Of a stretch of DNA of 64,000 nt, positions 1 to 7,454 are shown in pieces. Position 1 is the stretch's first letter; each line of letters starts with the position of its first letter. The position numbers were made by a program, and so were the translations under genes. A model generated the notes under the pieces. The model ran no database searches and had not been told where the DNA came from. It worked only from the letters and a program-made list of their open reading frames with translations. This DNA comes from Bdellovibrionales bacterium CG12_big_fil_rev_8_21_14_0_65_38_15 (GTDB taxonomy: Bacteria > Bdellovibrionota > Bacteriovoracia > Bacteriovoracales > Bacteriovoracaceae), in contig PCUW01000019.1 in NCBI GenBank assembly GCA_002787775.1, positions 1 through 64,000 on the forward strand. The letters run 5' to 3'.

Positions 1-117
1 AGTTATGGATGGGGTATTTACTTTAATCATAAAAATCACACTAAGCCCTATTGGTTTAGCATGATTCCAACACAAGACCTTAACGGATTAGCGCTTAATT
101 ATGGCTATCGTTTTTAA
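1..117 (+). CDS. 3' end of an outer-membrane beta-barrel protein gene (partial)
   Basis: An open frame runs in from the window edge and stops at TAA 115-117, giving the last 38 residues of a protein. The end is aromatic-rich with alternating residues and finishes ALNYGYRF; a final Phe with alternating aromatics is the usual C-terminal signal of outer-membrane barrels recognised by the Bam machinery. The next gene starts 15 bases downstream, so this is probably the upstream member of the DUF4266-DUF3570-TlpA-ApbE operon. The family cannot be named from this fragment. The barrel call is inference from the terminal strand pattern. Confidence 0.6.
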   Translation, partial: SYGWGIYFNHKNHTKPYWFSMIPTQDLNGLALNYGYRF

Positions 118-132
118 ATACTGGAGCATTTT

Positions 133-330
133 TTGAAAAAGTTATTTTTACTTTTATTACTTTCATCGTGTGCCAATGTGCCACAGATTGATCGTGGTCA
201 TCTTGCTAAAAGAATGATGAGTTTAGAGCCAAGACCTGAGGAAGCAACATTTAAAAATGAAGTTCGCGCCTTTAGAGAAACTGCCGTTGGCGGTTCAGCA
301 GCAGTAGGAGGCGGTTGTGGTTGTAACTAA
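133..330 (+). CDS. DUF4266 small lipoprotein
   Basis: 65 residues. The start is TTG at 133, supported by GGAG at 122-125 seven bases upstream. A short hydrophobic leader ends in a lipobox LSSC with the lipidated Cys at residue 13, so the protein should be anchored in the periplasmic face of a membrane. The C-terminus is glycine-rich and ends GGGCGCN, the hallmark tail of the DUF4266 family. The 3' end overlaps the DUF3570 gene by 14 bases. DUF4266 and DUF3570 genes are commonly found side by side. Function is unknown; the CGC tail could be a redox or metal site, and the thioredoxin and ApbE genes that follow would fit a redox role (inference). Confidence 0.85.
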   Translation: MKKLFLLLLLSSCANVPQIDRGHLAKRMMSLEPRPEEATFKNEVRAFRETAVGGSAAVGGGCGCN

Positions 331-1492
331 TAAAAAAGCTACTTCTATCCTTCTAGGATTTATTGTTCTTATTGGTCAAATGCAAAATGCCTTTGCCGAA
401 ATGATGCAAAAGGGGAGAACGAAGCTTAAAGTTCTAGCTAACCTCTACCATCAAAATAGTAATGATGGCGCTCAAGTTGTCGACAACTTTGGTCGTGAAG
501 AAGCTAATGTTTTTGAGCCTATGATTTTTATCGAACATCAAATCAATGAAAATACAGCCATTAATGGCAATTTTGTATTTGATGCATGGTCTGCGGCTTC
601 AGATACCAAGCTAGATACCTACACAGGTGCAAGTGGTGGATCTTCTATCGCTAACCAAGCAAGAGTGAGTGGCACCTTTGGTGTAAGGCAAGAATATGGT
701 TCAACCGAGTGGCATTCAAGCTTTGGATTTTCAAGTGAATACGATTATAGATCGTTTAATGGTGCAGTTGGTGCCAGTAAAGGTTTTGCCCAAGATAACT
801 TCACTTTAGGTCTTGATCTTAGGTACTACGCCGATGCAGTTAAATTATTTACTGACATTTCTCCTGCTTCTACTGCTAGGATTTCAGACTTTCTTCCAAG
901 ACAAATCTTAAATGTTTCTTTATCGGCTTCACAAATTTTAACTGTTAAAGATATCGTTCAACTCTCCCTAGATTTTATTCGCGCCACCAATAATTTAGAA
1001 TCTACTGCCAGCACAGTTCTTGTTAATGGAACACGAGAAAGTGAAGATCTTCCAGAGACTCGAGCTCGTTATGCCACCGGCGTTAAATGGGTCCACGGAG
1101 TAGGGGATACTTCTGCCCTTCACCTGAATTATCGTTATTATTTTGATCAATGGGGTGCAGATGCTCATACAATTGGAGCGAACTATTATTGGTCAGTTCG
1201 TGATGAGCAGGACCTTATAGAACTTTCGACTCGTTTTCATAAACAGACAAAAGTTGACTATTATGCTGATTCATTTAGTGCCGCTCATCAAGGTTTTAAA
1301 ACCAGTGATTCGGATCTTGAAGATTTTAGCTCTTATGAAGTCGGTCTTGCTTATGATCGAAGTCTAGGTGATAAAAAACTTTTTGGAATTGATTTAGAGA
1401 ATGTCTTTTTTAATAATGGAGTAACATATGCCAATCGTACAAACGGTCTTCGCTACGCTTTTTGGCAGTCTTCTTTTGCTTTCGAGTTTTAA
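317..1492 (+). CDS. DUF3570 outer-membrane protein with a candidate flavinylation motif
   Basis: 391 residues. GTG start at 317 with AGGAG at 306-310, overlapping the preceding gene by 14 bases. A signal peptide (cleavage near AFA, residues 25-27) precedes a long run of alternating polar and aromatic strands, and the protein ends SSFAFEF, as expected for an outer-membrane beta barrel. The company of DUF4266, TlpA and ApbE matches the usual DUF3570 neighbourhood. Residues 100-106 read DTYTGAS (bases 614-634), which fits the D-x-x-[ST]-G-A-[ST] acceptor motif where ApbE enzymes attach FMN through a phosphoester to the last Ser/Thr. Its 3' end overlaps the next gene by 65 bases. The family assignment is firm; flavinylation is inference. 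Confidence 0.8.
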   Translation: MVVTNKKATSILLGFIVLIGQMQNAFAEMMQKGRTKLKVLANLYHQNSNDGAQVVDNFGREEANVFEPMIFIEHQINENTAINGNFVFDAWSAASDTKLDTYTGASGGSSIANQARVSGTFGVRQEYGSTEWHSSFGFSSEYDYRSFNGAVGASKGFAQDNFTLGLDLRYYADAVKLFTDISPASTARISDFLPRQILNVSLSASQILTVKDIVQLSLDFIRATNNLESTASTVLVNGTRESEDLPETRARYATGVKWVHGVGDTSALHLNYRYYFDQWGADAHTIGANYYWSVRDEQDLIELSTRFHKQTKVDYYADSFSAAHQGFKTSDSDLEDFSSYEVGLAYDRSLGDKKLFGIDLENVFFNNGVTYANRTNGLRYAFWQSSFAFEF

Positions 1493-1880
1493 TCTTAATG
1501 CAAAAAGCTTAGAAGATTTTAGCTTACCTCTCTATAACTCTGAAAAAACCTTTCAACTAAAGAGTGAAAGGTCTAAAGGGCTTGTCGTCCTAAATTTTTG
1601 GGCAACCTGGTGCACGGCCTGTATTAAAGAAATCCCAGAACTTGAAGCTTTAAAAAAGAAGTATACTAATAAAGCTCAGTTTTTCGCCGTCAATGCAGGC
1701 GATAAACCACATCAAATTGGTAAGTTCATCAAAAAGCATGGTTTTACTTATACAGTCCTTAGCGATAAAGATAAGTCTTTTAGTAAAGCTCAAAATGTAC
1801 TTGAATTGCCTCGAACCATGGTTGTTGATCAGCAAGGCAAGGTCATTTACGATTCGGACAAACCACCTCTTAAGCTATGA
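1428..1880 (+). CDS. TlpA-like thioredoxin-fold protein, exported
   Basis: 150 residues. ATG 1428 has GGAG at 1418-1421, six bases upstream, although this places the first 65 bases inside the DUF3570 gene. The only later in-frame start (TTG 1476) would destroy the signal peptide, so the long overlap seems real. After the leader (to about residue 25, LNA) comes a thioredoxin fold with NFWATWC and the active-site pair Cys62-x-x-Cys65 (WCTAC), then the cis-Pro region ELPRTMVV. TlpA/ResA proteins are periplasmic thiol oxidoreductases that reduce disulphides in specific partner proteins. The likely partner here is the Cys-tailed DUF4266 lipoprotein or another operon product (inference). It overlaps apbE by ATGA. 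Confidence 0.85.
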   Translation: MPIVQTVFATLFGSLLLLSSFNLNAKSLEDFSLPLYNSEKTFQLKSERSKGLVVLNFWATWCTACIKEIPELEALKKKYTNKAQFFAVNAGDKPHQIGKFIKKHGFTYTVLSDKDKSFSKAQNVLELPRTMVVDQQGKVIYDSDKPPLKL

Positions 1881-2815
1881 GCATTTCTTTTGAAAATGAT
1901 TCACTAGTCACTACCCAAGCTAAGTTTAAGGCTATGGGTGGTGAGTTTATCTATTTGTGTTACCCACAAAATAATTTCTCAAAAAAAGATATTGAAGAGT
2001 TATTCAAGCAAGCTCACGCAGAAGTTTTAAGGATAGAAAAGACCTATACTGAGTTTCACGATAGCTCACTGACTGAAATCAATAAATCGTCAGGTATCAA
2101 GGCGGTTCATATCGATGAAGAGATGCTTTATCTTTTAAGTGAATCCATTCGTTATTCAAAAAAAACAAGTGGCTTATTTGATATTACTTTTGCCACATTA
2201 ACGATGGCCATTCGTGAGGCAAAAAAAAATGAACTCACGCTCAATGAGTCTGAACAAGATGAGTTACGAAGTCTTATTGACTACAGAAACATTGAAATAA
2301 ATATCGATCAATCTACTGTCTTTCTTAAAAATGCCAAAACTCGCATTAGTTTTGGCGGGATAGGAAAAGGCTACGCCGTTGATCGCGCTTTTAGTTTCTT
2401 AGAATCTAAAGGGCTTGTGAATTTTTCTGTTAACGGATCAGGGGATTTAAGAGTGCACTCTGCTAGTGATGCTCCAAGGCCTTGGAAGCTAGGGATTCGA
2501 AATCCCTTTTCTAAGAATCCTACCCAAGCGGCTGGCATGGTCCAACTGGCCAATGGCGCCCTTGTAAGCTCAGGTACATATGTACAAGGCCAACATATTA
2601 TAAGTACTCAAAGGGAATCCCAATTGAAATTCGTTTCCATGACGTTGATCGCTGATTCAACAATAATGGCGGATGTTTACGCTACGACTTTAATGTTGAT
2701 GGAACCATCACAAGCGATGCTATTTTTAAACAATGAAGATCTGATTGGAATTGGTATAGATCAATCAGGTAAGACTCATCTTTCTAAATCAGCGATAACT
2801 CATTTTCGTCTTTAA
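1877..2815 (+). CDS. apbE: ApbE family FAD:protein FMN transferase
   Basis: 312 residues. It starts in an ATGA overlap with the thioredoxin gene. ApbE enzymes take FMN from FAD and attach it to a Ser/Thr of a target protein. Visible motifs are KAMGGEF near the N-terminus, a GGIGKGYAVD block, NGSGDLR, an SSGTY turn and ADVYATT near the C-terminus, whose Asp and Thr match the metal-binding pair. Two oddities: there is no signal peptide or lipobox, whereas most ApbE proteins work in the periplasm, and the usual HIIDPRTG segment has become HIISTQRES. A cytoplasmic ApbE would have to modify its substrate before export. The likely substrate is the DUF3570 protein two genes upstream (inference). Confidence 0.9.
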   Translation: MSISFENDSLVTTQAKFKAMGGEFIYLCYPQNNFSKKDIEELFKQAHAEVLRIEKTYTEFHDSSLTEINKSSGIKAVHIDEEMLYLLSESIRYSKKTSGLFDITFATLTMAIREAKKNELTLNESEQDELRSLIDYRNIEINIDQSTVFLKNAKTRISFGGIGKGYAVDRAFSFLESKGLVNFSVNGSGDLRVHSASDAPRPWKLGIRNPFSKNPTQAAGMVQLANGALVSSGTYVQGQHIISTQRESQLKFVSMTLIADSTIMADVYATTLMLMEPSQAMLFLNNEDLIGIGIDQSGKTHLSKSAITHFRL

Positions 2816-2832
2816 TAAACCGATAAATAAGA

Positions 2833-4191
2833 ATGCGATATTGGCTTATTATTATACTTATTTTATCAACTAATGTTCGTGCACAAGACATCACTGAAGT
2901 TATTAGGGATACACACATTGCTTTAACATCGATAGATCTAGCTCCAACTCTAGCAGCAGGTGAATGTCCTACACTTCATGAAGAACAAGATGAAGCTCTT
3001 TCAACTTATCAATGCCACTGCGAAAATGAAATTGAAGTATTGGAAAATACTGTAATGGAATTACCAGAGAACCATCTTTTAAGACAAAGACATAATATTC
3101 GTTTTGTAAGCATCGGCTCTTCTTTTAAACTCGTTAATGATAACCATCTTGGAACCTTTATAGGTCTTGAAGGTGATGATGACGGGCTAACCTTTGGTGG
3201 TGATCTTGGTTTAAACTCTGTGCTTGAACGCGGTCAATCTCGAATTAAAGTTGGAATAAATTATAGTTTACGTCAGTATACTAAACCCTTAACAGGTGTC
3301 ACCAAAGTTGATCCTCTCACAAATACATCACAATTATTTTATTATGATGAGAACGGAAATTACGTCAATGCTTTGAAAGAAAATCGTCCAGATCTTGATC
3401 GTCAGTACGATCGCAGTATGAATCTTTACAACCAAGCGTCAATGACATCAACGCTTCTCAATCTAGATTTAATGATTGAAAGACCCAAACTTCCAAGTGG
3501 AGCGGGTTTAGACTACGGTCTTCAAGTAGGGTTAAATAGGATTAGCGACACTTCAGACCAATTAGGTGCACGAATTCAAGATAATCATCATAAGAGCACC
3601 GATATTTATCGTTTTGAATCCAAAGCATTTTCAAACCTTTTAGTGAATGGGTTTTATAACTATATCCAAATTGAACCTAAAGTTAAATTTTCTGCACCAG
3701 AAGTAAATTTTGCAAATAATACTTGTTCACTAAAAGCTTCAGCTCAATTTAGTGTTTTATTTAATACACTTATTGAAAATAAACCTCATCAACTTTCTAT
3801 CATTGAACCTAAACTTAAAGCGGATGTTTCAATTGGCATTATTCCTTTAAAAAGAAATCCAGAAACATCAGTCATTGAGCTCAATTCATCCGTTAATCTA
3901 GATCCTCTGAACAAACTTCCACAAAATGCAAATCCAGGAGTTATGGGTACAGCTAACTTGGGCTTAAAATTTAATGGAAACTTAGGCAAGAACGTATCAT
4001 TTTACATAGTACCGATTGAGTTTTATGTGCCCTTAAATGATCCCAATAAGCAAAATAATATTCTTGGGGGAGAATATCTTGAAGTAGGTGATAGAACAAT
4101 CAAGGCAAAAGACCTTGAAAATGATATCTTTGCTACTTGGGGTGAAATTGGACTTGTGTTTAAACTAGGCGCCGGTCGATCTAGTCGTTAA
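2833..4191 (+). CDS. Exported protein of unknown function, probable outer-membrane protein
   Basis: 452 residues with a clear signal peptide (cleavage after VRA, residue 17). The mature protein starts with a Cys-containing segment (ECPTLHEE, YQCHCEN) and continues as many short alternating strands rich in Gly, Asn and aromatic residues (residues about 90-450), which looks like an outer-membrane or beta-rich secreted protein. I do not recognise a family. It begins 17 bases after apbE on the same strand, so it may belong to that operon. The 3' end overlaps the convergent gene by 11 bases. Function cannot be assigned. Confidence 0.6.
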   Translation: MRYWLIIILILSTNVRAQDITEVIRDTHIALTSIDLAPTLAAGECPTLHEEQDEALSTYQCHCENEIEVLENTVMELPENHLLRQRHNIRFVSIGSSFKLVNDNHLGTFIGLEGDDDGLTFGGDLGLNSVLERGQSRIKVGINYSLRQYTKPLTGVTKVDPLTNTSQLFYYDENGNYVNALKENRPDLDRQYDRSMNLYNQASMTSTLLNLDLMIERPKLPSGAGLDYGLQVGLNRISDTSDQLGARIQDNHHKSTDIYRFESKAFSNLLVNGFYNYIQIEPKVKFSAPEVNFANNTCSLKASAQFSVLFNTLIENKPHQLSIIEPKLKADVSIGIIPLKRNPETSVIELNSSVNLDPLNKLPQNANPGVMGTANLGLKFNGNLGKNVSFYIVPIEFYVPLNDPNKQNNILGGEYLEVGDRTIKAKDLENDIFATWGEIGLVFKLGAGRSSR

Positions 4192-4504
4192 GATGACAGC
4201 TAAAACCATCAACCAGATCTGATTGATAAAATGGACCACTGGCATTCATTGATTTAACTTCAAAGCCGAATTGATTTTGATTTGAAATATAAAAAGTATA
4301 CTGGCCATTATCATAAATCACAGTGTAATCCATCAATCCTTTTGAAAAGTTCGCGATGGCCTTACCTTCATAGCCGCTAATTAATCCACTCGCTACAAAC
4401 TCATCCATCTCTTCAATGAACCCTTGACCGCAATACATCGACATATCGCCAGCATATGAATTCACTGCGAGTATGGCTAAAAATGATAGTATTACTTTTT
4501 TCAT
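4181..4504 (-). CDS. Small secreted protein, unknown function
   Basis: 107 residues from ATG at 4504. This start gives a clean signal peptide (MKKVILSFLAILAVNSYAG); the longer frame to 4582 would bury the signal peptide and overlap the upstream gene. The start lies one base after the stop of the preceding gene (4506), so the two are co-transcribed and probably translationally coupled. The mature protein of about 89 residues has two cysteines (one near each end), which could form a disulphide in the periplasm. No family is recognised. Confidence 0.65.
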   Translation of the reverse strand: MKKVILSFLAILAVNSYAGDMSMYCGQGFIEEMDEFVASGLISGYEGKAIANFSKGLMDYTVIYDNGQYTFYISNQNQFGFEVKSMNASGPFYQSDLVDGFSCHLND

Positions 4505-4505
4505 T

Positions 4506-4946
4506 TTATATTCTACAAGTATTGGTAAAATCTTCTTTTTCAAAAGAGATTGTACATTGATCATTTTCATCACAAACTTCAACTTCTATTAATTGTGAAC
4601 CTGTTGAGACAAGACCGTTTCCAACCAGGCTCATTTCTTGACGAGCAGATTCACCGTTAAACTCTTCTTTTATAATAATTTTATTACCTTCACATGACGT
4701 CGTTGTCGTTAATCCAGATTCATCAGTGACGGTTGAAGGGATAGTATCTTCTACAGTTGAACCCTCAAAAGTAGCACTTAAAAGGTAGCCATTACCAGAT
4801 GCGGTATTGCTTAATCGATCAATAGCATAATCAAAAGAATCGCCACCAACTTCAAAAGTACATTTCAAATTATTAAAGCTGAATTGTGGGCAAGCTAAAG
4901 CGTTTAGTGAAACTAGTGCTAGAGAAATAGCGATTAATCTTTTCAT
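4506..4946 (-). CDS. Small secreted protein, unknown function
   Basis: 146 residues from ATG 4946, chosen over the in-frame TTG at 4961 because a strong ribosome site (AAAGGAAAA) sits just upstream and the ATG begins a typical signal peptide (MKRLIAISLALVSLNALA). The mature part is rich in Ser, Thr and acidic residues and contains several Cys (ACPQF, LKCTF, TSCEG, EVCDENDQC, NTCRI) that may form disulphides. It forms a two-gene unit with the downstream small secreted protein, driven by the promoter at 4971-4979. No known domain is visible. Confidence 0.65.
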   Translation of the reverse strand: MKRLIAISLALVSLNALACPQFSFNNLKCTFEVGGDSFDYAIDRLSNTASGNGYLLSATFEGSTVEDTIPSTVTDESGLTTTTSCEGNKIIIKEEFNGESARQEMSLVGNGLVSTGSQLIEVEVCDENDQCTISFEKEDFTNTCRI

Positions 4947-4970
4947 TGGTTTTCCTTTCAATTTTTTTCC

Positions 4971-4979
4971 TTTATAGCA
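4971..4979 (-). promoter_or_regulatory. Extended -10 promoter for the two small secreted protein genes
   Basis: On the minus strand the sequence reads TGCTATAAA, that is TG-N followed by TATAAA (five of six consensus bases), about 25 bases before ATG 4946. No good -35 is seen, which is normal for extended -10 promoters. Predicted from sequence only. Confidence 0.5.
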
Positions 4980-5027
4980 GAAAAACCCAATTGAATGGAA
5001 TGATATGAAAAATCTATATGTAGGCGA

Positions 5028-6008
5028 CTAGATCAAAAAGGCTTTAAGTGCTCTGATATATTCTGAGTAAGCTTCAATCTGTGGTAAATGACCAATCGAT
5101 TTCAAATGAACAATTTCGCATTTTGATATTTTATTACAAGTTTTTTGACCTAAAAGATCATATCGACCTAAGTCTTTACCAACTTCTTTAGAAACCAAGT
5201 TCTTACCGATGGCCGTACGATCTCTTTCACCGATAATAAGCAGGGTAGGCATCGATAAAAGATTAAACTCATATAAAACGGGTTGAGTGAATACCATTTC
5301 GTAGGTTAGCGCTGAAACAGTGGCAATCTTTTGCTTATCTGGACCCTGGGCCCAGCCAATAAGATGAGCTGCCGCTACTTCATATTCTGGCTTCCAATTC
5401 CCGTCGTAATAAGACTTTCTTTGATAATCAATAATCGATTCACGAGTTTGTTTAAGCTCGCCTTCGATTCTTTTATCCAACGGAGTATATGGAACAACTC
5501 GTTTCCAATCTTCAAGTCCAATAGGATTTACTAATGATAGTTTTGAAACTCGCTGTGGGTACATCAGGGCAAAGCGAGCGGCGAGCATACCACCCATTGA
5601 GTGGCCAACGATACTGACCTTATCTAATTTGAGAGAATCTAGTAATTGGGCGGTATTTGAAGCCAGTGCATGGAACGAGTATTGATAATCAATTGGCTTA
5701 TCAGATTTTCCAAAACCTAGTTGGTCAGGAATGATCACTCTAAAACCAGCTTTTGATAAATCGTCAGCAGTTTTATGCCAGTAGGACCCATTGAAGTTTT
5801 TGCCATGAAATAAGACTACGACTCCAATATATTTTGCCTTTGCCGCCACGTCCATGAATGCCATTTTATGCGTTTGAATATCGAAATATTGGACATTATA
5901 AGGGTAGTCCATTTCTCTTAAATCTTCTGAATAAGAAAGATTTTTTGCTGTTGGTTTCAACGTTGAACAGGCCGCGATTAGAAAAAGAAATGGCAAAAGA
6001 AAACGCAT
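5028..6008 (-). CDS. Alpha/beta hydrolase lipoprotein
   Basis: 326 residues. The leader ends in a lipobox IAAC with Cys14, so the enzyme is predicted to be a periplasmic lipoprotein. The alpha/beta hydrolase fold is plain: oxyanion region LFHGKNFNG, nucleophile elbow GHSMGG with Ser137, acid Asp263 in IGERDR, and base His307 in SIGHLPQ. This family includes esterases, lipases and epoxide hydrolases, and the substrate cannot be read from sequence. Length and motif spacing are complete. It lies alone between two small secreted protein units. Confidence 0.85.
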   Translation of the reverse strand: MRFLLPFLFLIAACSTLKPTAKNLSYSEDLREMDYPYNVQYFDIQTHKMAFMDVAAKAKYIGVVVLFHGKNFNGSYWHKTADDLSKAGFRVIIPDQLGFGKSDKPIDYQYSFHALASNTAQLLDSLKLDKVSIVGHSMGGMLAARFALMYPQRVSKLSLVNPIGLEDWKRVVPYTPLDKRIEGELKQTRESIIDYQRKSYYDGNWKPEYEVAAAHLIGWAQGPDKQKIATVSALTYEMVFTQPVLYEFNLLSMPTLLIIGERDRTAIGKNLVSKEVGKDLGRYDLLGQKTCNKISKCEIVHLKSIGHLPQIEAYSEYIRALKAFLI

Positions 6009-6130
6009 GAAAATTCCTTAGGAAAACGACAACAGAAAAAAAGATAGTAACGTTTTGATGGGGCTCAACCAAGTCAGGTTTAAGTCAAAAAATGAAGGGA
6101 AGTGGCAGCGAATTTTAAATATCTAAATCT

Positions 6131-6160
6131 TACCCCACATAAATACCCTTATGTGGGGTA
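6131..6160. terminator. Strong hairpin, probable transcription terminator
   Basis: Ten-base perfect arms TACCCCACAT (6131-6140) and ATGTGGGGTA (6151-6160) around a ten-base loop. It lies about 55 bases beyond the stop of the minus-strand gene ending at 6216 and about 120 bases upstream of the start of the hydrolase gene. There is no long U tract on either strand, so it may be a weak or factor-assisted terminator, or an RNA-stabilising 3' hairpin. Confidence 0.5.
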
Positions 6161-6215
6161 AGCCCAGGGGAGGATTTTAAACCCATTCTGAGCCCGTTTT
6201 AAGTACTTTTAGGTT

Positions 6216-6581
6216 TTAGTACCAGAACTGACAACGTAGATTTCTTGCAGATACTCCACGAGTTCTAAGCTCACCTCTGTATGAACGACCCCATTGAGGC
6301 TTAAGATCGGGCCAAGTATCAAGCGTGAATTCAGATCCAAATGAACCAAAATATCTGTACTCATATTGACCGAAAGTTCCACGCAAATTCATGAATGAGC
6401 GCTCAACTAAATTACGATCAACATATAGCTCAGAATTAGCTGTACGTAGTCCACGGCTAAATCCGAAATCTAGATTAAATTCAACGCGATCTGCGAATGA
6501 TTCACAACGAAGTTCACGTAAAGCTTGCGCCTGAACTAGACCTGAAAATCCTAATAAAACAGCTAAAAATAATGCTTTCAT
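6216..6581 (-). CDS. Small secreted protein, unknown function
   Basis: 121 residues from ATG 6581, preceded by GAGGGAGAT as ribosome site; the six extra codons of the longer frame are unlikely. A signal peptide (cleavage near VQA) is followed by a basic, aromatic-rich mature domain of about 100 residues with two cysteines, one near each end (LRCES and LRCQF), suggesting one disulphide. It is rich in Arg and Phe and predicted beta-like. No family is recognised. It stands alone, bounded downstream by the hairpin at 6131-6160. Confidence 0.65.
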   Translation of the reverse strand: MKALFLAVLLGFSGLVQAQALRELRCESFADRVEFNLDFGFSRGLRTANSELYVDRNLVERSFMNLRGTFGQYEYRYFGSFGSEFTLDTWPDLKPQWGRSYRGELRTRGVSARNLRCQFWY

Positions 6582-6708
6582 AAAGTATCTCCCTCTCAAA
6601 GAGTTATAAAAAATCCATAGAATATTAACAGGTTATAAGTAAACGACATCAATTGACAACTCTACAAACAGTAAGAATTACAAGGTGCCTTTATCTATTT
6701 TTGCAGCG

Positions 6709-6717
6709 TGTTATTAT
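6709..6717 (+). promoter_or_regulatory. Extended -10 promoter upstream of the 6741 operon
   Basis: TG-T-TATTAT at 6709-6717 (five of six consensus bases in the -10 plus the extended TG), about 24 bases before ATG 6741 and just ahead of the GGAG ribosome site at 6731-6734. A TTGACA at 6653-6658 is too far away to pair with it. Predicted from sequence only. Confidence 0.45.
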
Positions 6718-6740
6718 GCCGCCAGATATAGGAGAAATGA

Positions 6741-7454
6741 ATGAAAAAACTAGTATTTGGACTACTTTTAGCTCTTTTAACGCTCATTAACTTGGCCCAG
6801 GCCAAGATGGTTGAAAAACCCGAGCTAAATTTTTCGATCAACTACAATGATCTTGCTAAAGGGGAGATCCACTACTCTTTTTCACTCATGGATTCTTCAA
6901 AATTACCTGCTGATATCGCAGCGGTTGATACCCTGGGAATCATGCAAATTTCGAGTTCAAAGATTCTATATAATAAGATCGCCTATATTATCGCTAAACC
7001 AGTTGGTCACTTTAATTACCAACAAGTCACAAACTATAATGAAATTAAACGCCTCATGCCCCACGCGAATGTAAAAAAACTTACAGAGCGTTCATTTAAG
7101 GTCAGCACTAAGGGCCTATTTGGTTACAGTTATCTCTTAGATATGGAATACGATTCAGAGATCGTTAGTACGGCCAATGACTCAGCCGTTATTGAGTCAA
7201 TTGATCGTGCCAAACGACTTGATGGGACCTTAGGCCAAGTTGATTCAACTATTTTTCGCCATATTCACGACTTTTCAAAATACAGTAACGCAGGTGTAAG
7301 CGTTACCAGACATTATGACCTAGACGGCGAAGCTACACTTGTAGTGACGACAAATATCAGTTCAGTGAAATCAATGTTTGCCATCGAAAGTATTATCAAG
7401 CCTTCATTTGTAAAAGAAACTGAAACGATGGTTGAGCTTACAAAGAAAAAATGA
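6741..7454 (+). CDS. Exported protein of unknown function
   Basis: 237 residues with a textbook signal peptide (MKKLVFGLLLALLTLINLAQA). GGAG at 6731-6734 supports the start. The mature protein has mixed alpha/beta character with no cysteine and no motif I recognise. It overlaps the next gene, an exported alpha/beta hydrolase, by ATGA, so the two are translationally coupled and probably act in the same process. Whether it is periplasmic or outer-membrane associated cannot be decided. Confidence 0.65.
   Translation: MKKLVFGLLLALLTLINLAQAKMVEKPELNFSINYNDLAKGEIHYSFSLMDSSKLPADIAAVDTLGIMQISSSKILYNKIAYIIAKPVGHFNYQQVTNYNEIKRLMPHANVKKLTERSFKVSTKGLFGYSYLLDMEYDSEIVSTANDSAVIESIDRAKRLDGTLGQVDSTIFRHIHDFSKYSNAGVSVTRHYDLDGEATLVVTTNISSVKSMFAIESIIKPSFVKETETMVELTKKK

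Noticed and set aside
4505-4582. N-terminal extension of the small secreted protein (133-residue version)
   Set aside because: It would bury the signal peptide and overlap the upstream gene by over 70 bases; ATG 4504 is a better start.
6653-6658. TTGACA as the -35 of the 6741 gene
   Set aside because: It lies over 50 bases from the best -10 (6712-6717), far beyond the allowed spacing.
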